A stretch of 64,000 nucleotides of DNA, from assembly GCA_021613335.1 (NCBI GenBank), contig JAJTWR010000021.1, forward strand, positions 480,001 to 544,000. The letters run 5' to 3'. Below are positions 31,703 to 43,569 of this stretch, piece after piece. A program made the position numbers and the translations under genes. Position 1 is the first letter of the stretch. Every line of letters begins with the position of its first letter. This DNA comes from Whitmania pigra (lineage: Eukaryota > Annelida > Clitellata > Hirudinida > Haemopidae). Under the pieces are notes generated by a model, which was given only the letters and a program-made list of their open reading frames with translations, made no database searches and was not told where the DNA came from.

Positions 31703-34700
31703 TCAAGGCCAAAGGTTAGGGTCGACGGACATCTTGTCGACGATGATTTGAACTCGACTTCGTGCCGTGAACATGATGTCCTCAGAGAGGTCAGAAACTG
31801 ATGTGTATCGGACGCCGTCGAAGCTGAATATCTTCTGCATGAAGTTCATCACCTGGTCCTGGGAAGCGATCGATTGAAAGACTTATTGACTACATAAATA
31901 ATTACTAACTACATAAACAAATGTTAATTAAATGAATAATGATTCATTAATCAAATAATCAATAATTATAAAATGAAAGACTTATTGACTATTTAAATAA
32001 TTACTAACTACATAAACAAATGTTAATTAAATGAATAATGATTCATTAATCAAATAATCAATAATTATAAAATGAAAGACTTATTGACTACATAAATAAT
32101 TACTAGCTGCATAAACAAATGTTAATCAAATGAATAATGATTCATTAATCAAATAATCAATAATTATAAAATTGGCCAAGGTAATCACTCATTGCCTTAA
32201 GCAAACAAAAACAGAACCAACTTTAAAATGCAAACAACAATGACAACACTTCACAAAAATTAGCATAATTAATTCCTCTCATTAGAATAAAGAAGTTATA
32301 AAACATTATCCCACCCTAAAGTAGACGCAGAGCTTCTTGTAAGGACCATCTGGACCTAGGAAACCCCACCCTAACACTGGACTTGTGAATTCCGAGATGG
32401 AGTAGAATCGGGACATGAAACCGTCCGGAACCTGATTACGTTAACTATCTTTATTAACCAGATCAGAATGAGAGCAATTATTATGCAATATTATTTATCA
32501 TTAATCACAGGAGTACAGGTTAGCAGGTTGTAATGGCAACAGTCGTAATGTGTCATGTTCGAAACCCAGCTGGCACCCGTTGAAAGGAGCGCTATAAAAA
32601 TGAAGTTACAATTACATAATAATAATTATTATTAATATTATTAAATGTATAACATAATAACTGTAATGACGGATAATTTATTATCTTAATGATGATCAAA
32701 TGACAAAATAGTTTCAGTAGCATAATTAATTCATAAAATTATAAAATTAATTATTCCTACCTTCAGCATGGCCTTCTTTGCCTTCAGAGCACCCCAGACA
32801 AAAGTGAGGACAGCCTGAAATATTGATCTCAATGAATGAGGTTATTAGGATTAATAATAATAATAAAAATACTACTACTACTACTACTACTAATAATAAT
32901 AATAATAATAGCTACAAAACAAAAAAAAAATTAAAATCAGGCATGCCTTTTTTTGTAGGTGATACAAAGTTCACTGGGTCTTCTAATAATATAATAATAT
33001 GTTTAATATATAATATTTATATGTTTTAGAATATATATATAATTATATAATATGTTTATTTATAAAGTACCACAATCATAGGGACAAATGCATTCCATTC
33101 TAAATATTACAAACCTTTGTCGAAAACATGACTCGTAAAAAATGTAACTTTTACAGTTGTTTGCAGGAATGCTACCCTTTAAGCCAGCGGTTCTCAACCT
33201 TTCTGAAGCCCCGACCCCCAGGCAGCATTAATGTACTGCAGTGACCCCCAACAACAAATATTAACTAGGCTACCTTTCACTCATGAATCATTATCACTTG
33301 ACTTCTAAATATTAGAAATATATTAATATATTAGTTTTTTACGTACATATCACACTTGACTTTTAAATTATTTATTTTGTATCATTATTTGAGTTTCTAA
33401 ACATTGAAACAGTTTCAGTGAGATGGCAGTACTTGCTAAATTCAAGATGGCAGCAACCAACAAAGGTGCTTAGTAGCAAACACAAGAGATGAGAACACAT
33501 CTTGATCATGTATATTTCATTTGTACAATGTACAACATAAAACGACGTGATTGGTTGGTTGTACCAAGTTCCGACCACAGTTGCTACTATTATATCGAGC
33601 CAGCCTGCAAGCCATTCGCTAAAGGTCAAACCTTAGTTTGAATCCCGGGAATCTCGGCCATCCAGGAAACGGCCAGACGCAACATTGAGCATTACGCAAT
33701 AGCCGAAAAATGCTTGCGCCATAAAAAGCATCTTGCTCAAAATTATATGTGGGGTTAAAGGTAAGATTATATTTACATTAAAAAAATATTTACATTAAAA
33801 AAATATTAAATTCTTAGTCTCTAAGGTGACCCTGGCAAAAGCGACTCACAGGTTGAGCACCGCTGGTCTAAGCCAACTTGTGCATTATTGTGCAGTAGCA
33901 CTATCTTATTATTATTATTATTACTATTATTATATTATATTAATATTCAATTTTTGTACAGTAATATTGTTATTATTATATTGTATTAATCATTATTTCC
34001 TGTTTAACAAAAACCTACCACTTGTTTGAATGAGTTGGACACCCAGCGGTTGTTGATGGCAGCCACCAAGGTCGGTGGTGCAGCATCGAGGTCGTCGAAA
34101 GCGTCGAAAAGGAGGAAGTCGATGAGGATGTCGTAGAATGACATGCACTTCACCTGACCAATTAATGATTAAGCGATCAACGTTAATAATGATGATAAGA
34201 AATTAATGTGTTACTATGTCATAGCATGACACGTACTTCACCTAACCAATTAATGATTAAATGATCAACATCAACTACAATAATAATAACAAATTAATAC
34301 GTTGTAGATATATTGTATCATAGAATGACATGCACTTCAACTAACCAATTAATGATTAAGTGATTAACAGTAACTACAACTATAACTTTGTAACAATCAA
34401 TGTCATTGATTAAAATATAATTGATAAAATATGCAACTACAACATCAACCAACATCTCTTTCCAACAATTCCTCTTCTATGTTGACCCAATTATCGGACA
34501 CCTTCAGATATTCCATCATGGCGTCGTAAGCCTCATGGAAATGTTCTGGTTCCTGAAACAAGGGGTTTAATCATTACCATGACCATAAAAATAGTCATCA
34601 TCATTATCACAATCAAGATTATCGCTTTGACAGAAATAAATAGAATGACTACAATAATACTACCCAATTATTATTATTATTACTAGTATTATTACGTAAT

Positions 34701-37700
34701 TATTGTTACTATTATTATAACTTAATAATAATCATTAATGTTAGTTTATAATAATAATTATTATATTATACTGTTAATAACATTAATAGTAGTAATAATA
34801 AAAGCAACATCACATCTCCATCACAACAACACACATTCACATAAAACAGCAGCAACGTTCAGCACCAGTGGTTCGGTGGTTGAATGATCGCCTGCCACAC
34901 GGGCAGCCCAGGTTCGATGCATGCCCTTTAGCTCAGAGGGTAGCGGGCCCGTGAACGACAGTAAAATCAACGGTCGTTACGTGTCATGTTCGCAACCCAG
35001 CTTGCACTGCCACAAAGCTCCTCTTGGATGAGGCCCTGTACAAATGGTTGCACACCCCTGATGCTTACTCTAATGGTGCTGTACAAATAAACAAACTCCT
35101 GCTCCTACTCAAACACATCAAACCTTGTTGTTGTGAATTAACAGCAAGGACACCAATTCCCTCCCCTTTGTAATGAACCAATCACGGTTCGACTCGACAG
35201 ACAGAATCTCCTGGCGAAGAATGAAGAGAGTTTTAATTATTTTAATATTTAAATGCTTAAATGAATATTAATATTATTAGGTTCACAATCATCATCAAAT
35301 GTTATTACTGCCTCTGCCATTCTTATTTCAATTGATTGGTTCCACTTAACAAACAGATGTGATAAATGTTCATTTGTTCTTAATTTCATTGTTTGACGAC
35401 GACAACCAACATGGAGTCTTAGAACCATTTTGTTGTTGATGACGATGATGATGATGAAGCACTGAATTAACCTCAAAAGCGAGTCTGATTCCATATAACT
35501 TTGCCAGGAACTCAGCATCTGAAGAGCACAACATTTGTTGGGTCCTGAAACAGCAACAACCATCATCATCATCATCATTAATAACATTATAATAACAATT
35601 ATTATGCTTAATAAGTAATTGTTAATAACAATCACTATTATAAGCAACTAAACTTTTATTGTTCATCGTCAAAAATTTAATTATTCTGGCTAACGTTAGA
35701 GCATAATAAATAATAATACGTTTATTTATAAAATGCCATAATTATTACATTCGACACAAGAATTGCAACTCAACTCGAAGCTATTTATTTTAATTTATTA
35801 ATAATACTTCCAGAAGGAAAAGCTTAAAAATAAAGTTGCAGCTGAAAGTCTAATTCTTGGCTTTAAAATATTCCAAATTCCATTCTATAGATAGAAAGTG
35901 TGCGGTTTGTGTTGGTTGAGTGGGTTTTCCAAGTTGAAAACAATAATCAAAAGGTTGCTAAAAATTTGTAAGCGGGTCGTCCATCTTTGTCGTCTGCTTC
36001 TCAGGTCAGACACCCATTCGTGATTGTCATCATCACCATCTCCCTCACTTTTTGATTTTAAATTAAAGGAAACTCCTGTCTCAAACTGCTAGTTCATTTA
36101 TTGATCCAGAAAACAAGGTTGCCACCAATTCAAAATGGCAACGTTTTTAGAAACTGTCACTTGCGGAATTCCCACGACGAGCTGGAAGCGTCTGTCGACG
36201 GGAACGACTCTAGGGTTTGTGAACGTCAACAACTTTTCCCCTCCAAAATCAGTCCTCGACTTAAGCGGCGCTCAGACACCCCACTAAGTCTTCGTCGCCA
36301 ACTTCGCTTGGACACTTGTGAATCCAATCGATGACGCGCTCCGTCGGATCGGTCGAAACGTCGCTTAAAAAATAACAACAAACCACTTTTTAGTCGACTC
36401 ACAATACACTCACAATACATCTCCAATACTCTCATCAGACTCCAGTATGAATTGTGAACATGAAATCGATCATAAATGGGTTGTTGTGGAGCTCTCACCT
36501 GAGACACCTGTATTGGATGTTGCCTTCTTGCACTTCTTTCAAGCCGTCCTCGTACAACGACAGGTGCTGGAATGTTTCCAAGTGTTCTTCAAGGTTGGAA
36601 AAGTCGAGAGACTGCAGACGAGCATAATTTTTGTAAGTAAATATTGATAATTTCATTCTTGTGAACCCTCCAGTATATGATTTAGCAATTATTATTATTA
36701 TCAACAACAGGACTGGAAATAAGCAATGAAGTTTGTTTCAAAACCTTCTTTAATGTATTTATTGGAAATGTTTAAAATATTATAATAAATTTATCATTAA
36801 GTTTAAATTAATTAATTATACTAGCATAATTTATGCCATGTAATCTCAATCAAGGCTGGCCAACACTTTTACTCATAAAGCTTCATAATGCCTCAGATCC
36901 AGCCCTCAACTCATTAATATTAATAAGCAGATGGAATATTCATTATCCATCACCAACATAAAAACAACAAACATCCGAGACACAAGCAGTCGTCACCTCG
37001 CAAGTCGAATAAAATGATTCATCATCGCTCGATGACTCATCCCCCTTGACCTTCCTTTTTCCCGCCTCGAAATCCTTCCTCATCTCCGATAGGACGGCGT
37101 CTGCTGCAACGTCCGCACACAGCTGGTTGAGCATCTCGTCGCTGCAGTTGCCCTTCATCTTCTCGGCCAATGAGATCAGCTTCTTCAGCTGCTGTTTCAG
37201 ATGGGTGCCTTCAGCATCTAACTGGTGTTGACAAATTGTGAATGGTTAAGTTATGCGCTGTTATTTTAGATCTGGAATAATTAATTAGTAGAAATAATTA
37301 ATGATTTTGTCAATTAATAATGGTGGATTAATTGATATTAATAAAATTAATTTGAGCATTTCTCTTGCACATTTGTGGGAATGTAAAATAATATGGCTCG
37401 CAAGTGACAACTTTAAAGTCTAGGTTTACAGAAAGTTGAAGTGTAGAGATACAGTTTGTAATGTGATATCTGTGACATCTCAAAGGTGTAAGTAACATCA
37501 TCAAAACCATCGTCATCATAATCGTCATCACCAAAACCATCACCATCACAACAACAATCATTAATAAACAACCAACCATGACTTCGTTATCATCCAATTG
37601 TCTTAGTGCCAGTTCCCAGCGACTTCTTGCCTTCATGACAAGATCCATGCCTGGCAACCGCAACAATATTGCAATAGTATTTTGACTTCAATATTTACAA

Positions 37701-38920
37701 TTATATCCTCAATCAATGCCTAGCTACCTTTGGCAACATTTGGCATTTAAACGCTTCAAAGTTGAGCTTTTTTTTAACATTTTTTAATATTTTAAAGATT
37801 TTAAGTCAACGTATTGAAGACAATATAAATCTTATTTTTCAGTCCATTGTAAACAATTCCACAATGACATTAAATCACTCATTCCCTCTTTTATCATAAC
37901 ATTCAACCAACTTTTCCATCCAAGTACTTGCACATCCTCATCCAATCACCATCAACATCATCATCATCATCATCTGGACGTGACCAACCCGATTCGAACA
38001 GTTGGGAAGGAGTGAGTGGAAGGTTGGAATTGAACGGAAGCACGGTGATGGTGCTGTTTACGTCAGAATGGTCGCTGGCATAAGAACCAGATCTCCTCAA
38101 GGTGTTACCAGGACTGGACGTGCGACTTCCATCTTTGGTCTCTGCACATTGCAGATGTTAAAATGTAAAATTCAAAATGGTAATTCATTTTGGAGATTAA
38201 CAACCAAGAAGTCATTCATAGGTAGCTGTTTCACACAACTATATATCAGTAATAAATACAGTTTTAAAAGCTTACGGCACTCTACAAATGCACTTATTGT
38301 TATTATTAAGCTTCCAATGTTTTTCTATTGTTGTTAAGCTAATGTTATTTTAAAATCAGTAGAATACACTTTTATACGTAAACTCAACCCTATATAGGAT
38401 GTATCCATCTTTTGACGATATCTCAATCAATACGTCACAGAAATTTTTAAAATTTTAGTATGTTATGTAAATAGTGCTTCCAAAATTATGTTTTGAATTT
38501 GGTGAAGTATTATTTTCAAACTTAGCAAAAAATCACAACAATGTGTTTTTATTAAAATGTCATAAAGAATTCCAAACAACAAAATAGTTGAAAAAGAAAT
38601 TACAGCATGTAACAAAAAATGTTTAAAAAACAGTTCAAAGTAGAATTTGAAATCTGAAACAAAACACATCAGAGCTTACCCTCGTACAAGGAGGAGGAAA
38701 GATGATGTCGTCGGTTGTTCGAAACGTTGAGGTTCTTGACAGAGGCAGCATTCGAAGCTGCCTTCTCGGACAGGACCAAAGGTTCTGTGATGTCCGTGTA
38801 CATCTTCTTCTTGTTCCTGCGCCTACGAAAGTACATGGCCAAAGCTCCGATGACGACGGTACCAATGGCTGCACCACACAGAACCACAATAACGGGCCTG
38901 CTCTGAATTGCCGATCGCAT
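31703..38920 (-). CDS. MIGA: Mitoguardin (MIGA/FAM73 family)
   Basis: Outer mitochondrial membrane protein known to promote mitochondrial fusion and to tether mitochondria to ER/lipid droplets for lipid transfer. Twelve coding exons on the minus strand: 38680-38920, 37989-38141, 37577-37650, 36997-37221, 36499-36611, 35472-35544, 35124-35210, 34454-34552, 34022-34153, 32761-32814, 32315-32431, 31703-31858 (stop TGA 31703-31705). Every junction is GT-AG and in phase; 1524 nt, 507 aa. The N-terminus has one membrane helix (about residues 10-31) followed by RRRRNKKK, as in the family. Further landmarks: LTPSQLFESG, RSRWELALRQL, an acidic SSDDESFYSTCE segment resembling the VAP-binding FFAT motif, CMSFYDILIDFLLFDAFDDL, and the C-terminal PVLGWGFLGP and VRYTSVSDLSEDI blocks. 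An acceptor-like AG upstream of the ATG suggests a 5' UTR exon. It is slightly shorter than vertebrate members (about 600 aa). Confidence 0.95.
31875..32171. repeat. About 99-bp tandem triplication
   Basis: Three near-identical units starting GAAAGACTTATTGACTA at 31875, 31975 and 32074, in the last MIGA intron. The first unit begins 17 bp from the splice site of the final exon. Confidence 0.95.
32515..32600 (+). mobile_element. SINE copy (partial)
   Basis: Core reads GGCAACAGTCGTAATGTGTC then ATGTTCGAAACCCAGCTGGC and ends in GAGCGCTATAAAAATGAA. MIGA intron 10. Confidence 0.7.
33185..33865. mobile_element. SPIN-like hAT element, 681 bp
   Basis: The left terminus is CAGCGGTTCTCAACCT. The right terminus read in reverse is CAGCGGTGCTCAACCT. 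GACCCCCA-type sequence follows on the left, as in SPIN/Charlie-type hAT elements. Flanks are CTTTAAGC (33177-33184) and GTCTAAGC (33866-33873), an 8-bp duplication with two differences. No convincing transposase is present, so it is non-autonomous or internally deleted. MIGA intron 9. Confidence 0.8.
34862..35095 (+). mobile_element. Composite SINE with tRNA-Gly-like and second tRNA-like head
   Basis: Positions 34862-34920 closely resemble tRNA-Gly(GCC): GTGGTTCGGTGGTTGAATGA, CGCCTGCCACACGGGC, CCAGGTTCGATGC. The acceptor 3' side is missing, so it is not a functional tRNA. A second head with A-box-like TTAGCTCAGAGGGTAGCG and B-box-like TGTTCGCAACCCAG follows from 34928. The shared SINE core (CTTGCACTGCCACAAAG) then continues to 35095. 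MIGA intron 7. Confidence 0.75.
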
Positions 38921-39822
38921 TTTTGGTCTTGATGAGATATCTGATTTCTGGGGAACTTTTTACTGCGCCTTTACTGTTGTTATTCTTGGAAGGTTGATTC
39001 CAAGGCAAAAATCCAGCAGAGCCCTTAATAATATCCAGCTCTAAACCTCGATCTTAACACACGAGCATACAGACGGCAAACCAATACAAGGTTTCTAAAT
39101 TAAATTATCGCTCTCAGAGGTTTCATACAAAAAAAAAATCCAGGTTTTATTATTACTGTCAACAATTTATTAATTGCGTAGCTAAGTCCCTGTTTACTAG
39201 GATTAATTTAAATTAACAAGATTATAAAACGTATCCACAATAAAGCCCAAAAGGCTAGGGATGTCATCTTTCAAATCGACCGATTTTATTAACTGCAGCT
39301 GTTTATTTAAGCCTCCAATTTGGACATGAAATATAAACTACTAATTGTTGAAAATTATTCTAAACTAAAATTTTTAAAATTCTTTGAAATCTTAAGAACT
39401 TTAAAATAAAGTCGTATCCATCACTCGTCTTGAAGAAATGAATCTATTTATTTAAATAACGTTCTGAGTTTACTAACGTTTACCAAATATGTAATTTAAT
39501 TGTTTAGCTTACTAATGTTTCTTAAACTCAGCAACAACTAATCAGAAATAGACCAAAAGGTAGAAGTTTGAGGTACTCTCGACCCCAAATTTAAAAGAAA
39601 CATGTGAATTTGAACAGTGCACAGTTGTCCAGGCACATCAGACAATTAGAACTTTATTTACCGATCACTCCAATTACGTATATATAATTACTCTTAATCA
39701 ACAATAAAGTTCAATAATAACGTAATATAATAATTAATCCAAGGCCTACACAACGATCCGTAAACTTTTTAAACAAAGCAAACTAATCGTTCAATTGATT
39801 CAAACACTTCAAAACACTGAAA
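38921..39822. promoter_or_regulatory. Divergent intergenic region upstream of MIGA
   Basis: About 0.9 kb between the MIGA ATG and a small plus-strand frame. It should hold the MIGA promoter and 5' UTR. No core promoter element is clear by eye. Confidence 0.35.
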
Positions 39823-40050
39823 ATGTTTAGATTTTTTGTTCAAAATACAAAAAAGTTCAAAACATTCATTCGTTTGAACGATCCGTTAGTAATAGCAACA
39901 GACAAACGACAATCGGTCAGCACGAACACCGACCAACCAACCGAAAGTATTCCTGCTAAGAAGAAGTCAAATAAGAAAAAAGTTTCAGAAAAAAACTTAA
40001 ATATCCAAATTCTATGTACAGAGAGCAGCTTCAGAAACCTTAGCAATTAA
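39823..40050 (+). CDS. Hypothetical 75-aa lysine-rich protein
   Basis: ATG with an A-rich context (GAAAATG) opens 75 codons to TAA. The protein starts MFRFFVQNTKKFKTFIRLND, basic and amphipathic like a mitochondrial presequence, and has a Lys-rich centre (KKKSNKKK). It could be a complete small protein or a first exon. It is divergent to MIGA. I do not recognise it, and a chance frame cannot be excluded. Confidence 0.3.
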   Translation: MFRFFVQNTKKFKTFIRLNDPLVIATDKRQSVSTNTDQPTESIPAKKKSNKKKVSEKNLNIQILCTESSFRNLSN

Positions 40051-43000
40051 TTCGGGAAATAGTGATGCAAGATGCCACCTAAAAAAAATCACCTCTCATT
40101 TTGATTTCACATGAGTGGATCGAGGTTAGTACTTTCCAAGAAAATACCGTGCCATTTGGAAAAATAGCAGCCCTTCCACAGAACTGGAATCGCCTGACAA
40201 TCAATGGAGAGATGAAATAAACACCAAGTGTGTGACAATCGAATTCAACAATGATGCTGTGCAGATAGATTGAACACGAAAAAGAGATGAGATAAATAGA
40301 ACAAATCAACAGAAAATGCAATTTAAGTGGAAAATCAAGAAAATCCGATGATCTAAAAAATTGTGAAATGTACAGCAAATAAATAAAAAATTTTCTAGCG
40401 AGTTAACCCGATTGCAGCCCCACTAGAACCAATCTCAGTGCAACTCCAGATTCCTAAAGCTTATGCCACTGGCTGGGCCGATCCTGGGAGGCAGTGCTGA
40501 CCAATCAAATCCAATCCCTATCAAAACCATGATTCTAAGCATCAATAAAAAGGAAATTAATTTGAAAAATAATGATGTCTGAAGATGATTCAACATCATA
40601 ATGATCTTCAATATTACCAACGAGGTAATTATTGGATGAAAGCCAATAACAAAATTATTAATGGGTTGTAAAGATGCCATGCAACTAAATAAAATAATAA
40701 TAATAATAACAACAGCAACAATAATAATAATAATAATAAATGCAACTATCAAAAATACAATGCCAGAGTAATTCTTACATAACAAACACAAGCAAGGAGT
40801 ATTTCCAGTCCGCAGCCACTGAATGCTTGGAGACCGGTGATGATGACGATCATTCAATCACCAACATTGGGCACCATCATCGTCAACAACAACATCATCA
40901 TCATTACAGTCATCACCACCAAAAAAATCTAAAAGCTAAAATTGACAACAGCCTAATTTGAATGCACTAATAGAGTTATCATAATGATTCATGTCAACAC
41001 AATGACATTAACAATGTCAACAAAGATGGCACAAGCATCCTAGTCCTGTTAGGAAACTGAAACTTGCAATCAAAAGAAAATTATAATTGAATGTGACAAT
41101 TAATTAATTAATATTTAATAATTATCAACGGGTCAGTCAGGACGAACAAATCGTAGCTTGACAATGCATTCAGAGTGTTTTATCATGCCAATAGGAACAC
41201 ATCAATCGTATAATTGTGACCAATGATATCCAATTATTGACGATGCCTACCAACGATGTCATAATGCGACAACTACCTGTTGTCTGTATGTGACATATAC
41301 AATTGCGAGATGGCTCATAAACATAATTTATGAATCAATTTAGGGAGGCTAAAACCAGATGATCCAAGCAATTTGCAGACATGTAGCTCACGTCTAATTA
41401 TATATTCATGAATTTTTAATTAATGCGGTCGGCCCTGATGGATGGATTTCATGCTCCTCACCATCATCTCCCAAGGGCAACCACTGCAGTCTAAAAAAAT
41501 ATGATTGCCAACAAAATCATCATCACCAATACCATCAAAATCATCATCAGATTAAAATTTCTGAACTCAAAAAGCTCAAGTAGGACACAAGAAGCTCATG
41601 AGTACTTTGCCATCATCATCATCATCATCATCACCAAAACTTTCATCAAATAATCATCACTGCCATCACGAGGACCCCACACACAAAAAACTTACTTCAT
41701 CTAGCACCTGCATCTGTCACAACATTGGCAACGGTGGCAAAATAATCTTAGTAGTTATAATAAGATTTACATTATTATTAATAAAATATAAAAATTGGTT
41801 AATAACCATTGCATCAACGAGAAACAGCTTAAGCAACGAAGATGATGCTGGCGACAGTTTAGTAGGAAGGACGTAGTAGCATGATAACACGATGATGATG
41901 ACGACGACGACGATGAAGATGATAGCTTAATTGCACTCGCAACTGCACACCAGCACCACAGACTGTAATAGGATAGGAATTGATTTTATTTATATTTAAC
42001 TGCAGCCACGAATGACCAATACCTGTGGTTATCATCATAAGTGTTCCATAATTCTTGCACATCACCACCAATCTTCTGCCACACTCAGTTGTCAGAACCA
42101 TCTTCCCAAGAGATCACCTCCACAAATCAAACTGCTTCTTAGCTCCAACAACATGATTGACAACAATGCACAAATTAATAATAAAAAAATAACGAAAACA
42201 ATACAACATAATAATAATAATAATAATAATAATTTTAACAACAAATGTGAGACAATGACGTCATAACACAACAACGATGAAGTGAAATGATTTAATGTCG
42301 CCTCAAATGAAAGCTGAAAGTCAACAGTGAATTCGGAACACGTCCAGAAATATCACTTGTGCCTCTTAAATGCATGCTGGAGTGTCAGCAAAGGTAGTAG
42401 TAGCAACAATATAATAATAACAAATTAATAATAATAACAGCAGCAAACATAATAAGGAAAATGATAATGATGTTCTTAGTCAGTGGCTGATGATAACACT
42501 CTCCAAAACCTTTCGTCATGGAACAGCTTTTGAAAACTTGATGATAACGATGACCAATATCAGCATGCCAGTAATAAACAGGCAGTCAAAACTTTCGGTG
42601 ATCCTAAATCATACAATTAATAGTAATAGCATAATAACATTAATAATAATAATAACAACAATAATAGTAATAATAATATTAATAATAACAGTAATAATTA
42701 TAATAATAACAATAATAATAATAAACCTTTGTAGGAGGAGCAACAATGCAAAGCTCTAAGCCTCATTGAGTGTTTCACTCACTAATGGTACGTTGTTAAT
42801 TAACTCCACCGAAACAATTGCATCATCATCGCCATTAACAATACACTATCATTACCTTACATCACCACTGCCCCATCAACATGCAATTACAATCATCACT
42901 CAACCTTTTCTGCGTACAACCCAACATCATGGTAATCATCTTCACCATAAATCCAAATATCAACTCTATTTCCTTCATGAACCACAATGGACAGGCGATG

Positions 43001-43569
43001 AAGATGGTCACTATTGATAGGTGACAGAAACATGATTGATAGTAATGATGATAATAATAACAACAACAATAATAATAATAACAACAATAACAATAATACC
43101 ACTTCTAAACCACCAGCAACACGGAGCAACAGAGTGTAAATTTGCATCTGGAAGTACCCGATGGAAACAAACTCGTGATTGGCTGATCTCCCAGCGATGA
43201 ATCGAGTTGCCACATAGTGATGCATCTTAGTCGCTAACATAGTTTGTGTTAAATTCCAGTGATGATGAAGATGATGATTATGACGATGATCGTGATCCCG
43301 GTGACAGACAAAGGTGAAAAGACAGGAACTTTTAAAAAAGTACAAAACAAAACAGAAGCCCGAAAAGCATTCGGCCAAACACGAGCACACACACGCACGA
43401 GTTGGCTGAGGCTATAGATTGCCCGTTTAATATTCAAAGAGTCGATGATCAGTCCTTACGACAATTGGGTGTGATTGGTTGATAAATATAAACATCTTCA
43501 AGGGTCTCCGAGGAAGAAAAAACAATCGGGAGTGATTCGACGCACAGGGGGAGGGGCTTCAGATGCCAA
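40051..43569. other. Gene-free stretch downstream of UBL3
   Basis: CAT-, CAA- and AAT-rich low-complexity DNA with no recognisable exon. The portion next to 43569 is likely UBL3 3' UTR. AAT/AAC tracts occur near 40690-40740, 42205-42240 and 42620-42725. Confidence 0.55.

Noticed and set aside
34862..34933. Functional tRNA-Gly(GCC) gene
   Set aside because: The 3' half of the acceptor stem and the end of the T arm do not pair with the 5' side; it is fused to a SINE.
36101..36507. Basic plus- and minus-strand frames near 36.1-36.5 kb as an exon
   Set aside because: They lie between two MIGA exons whose phases join directly, and show no family similarity.
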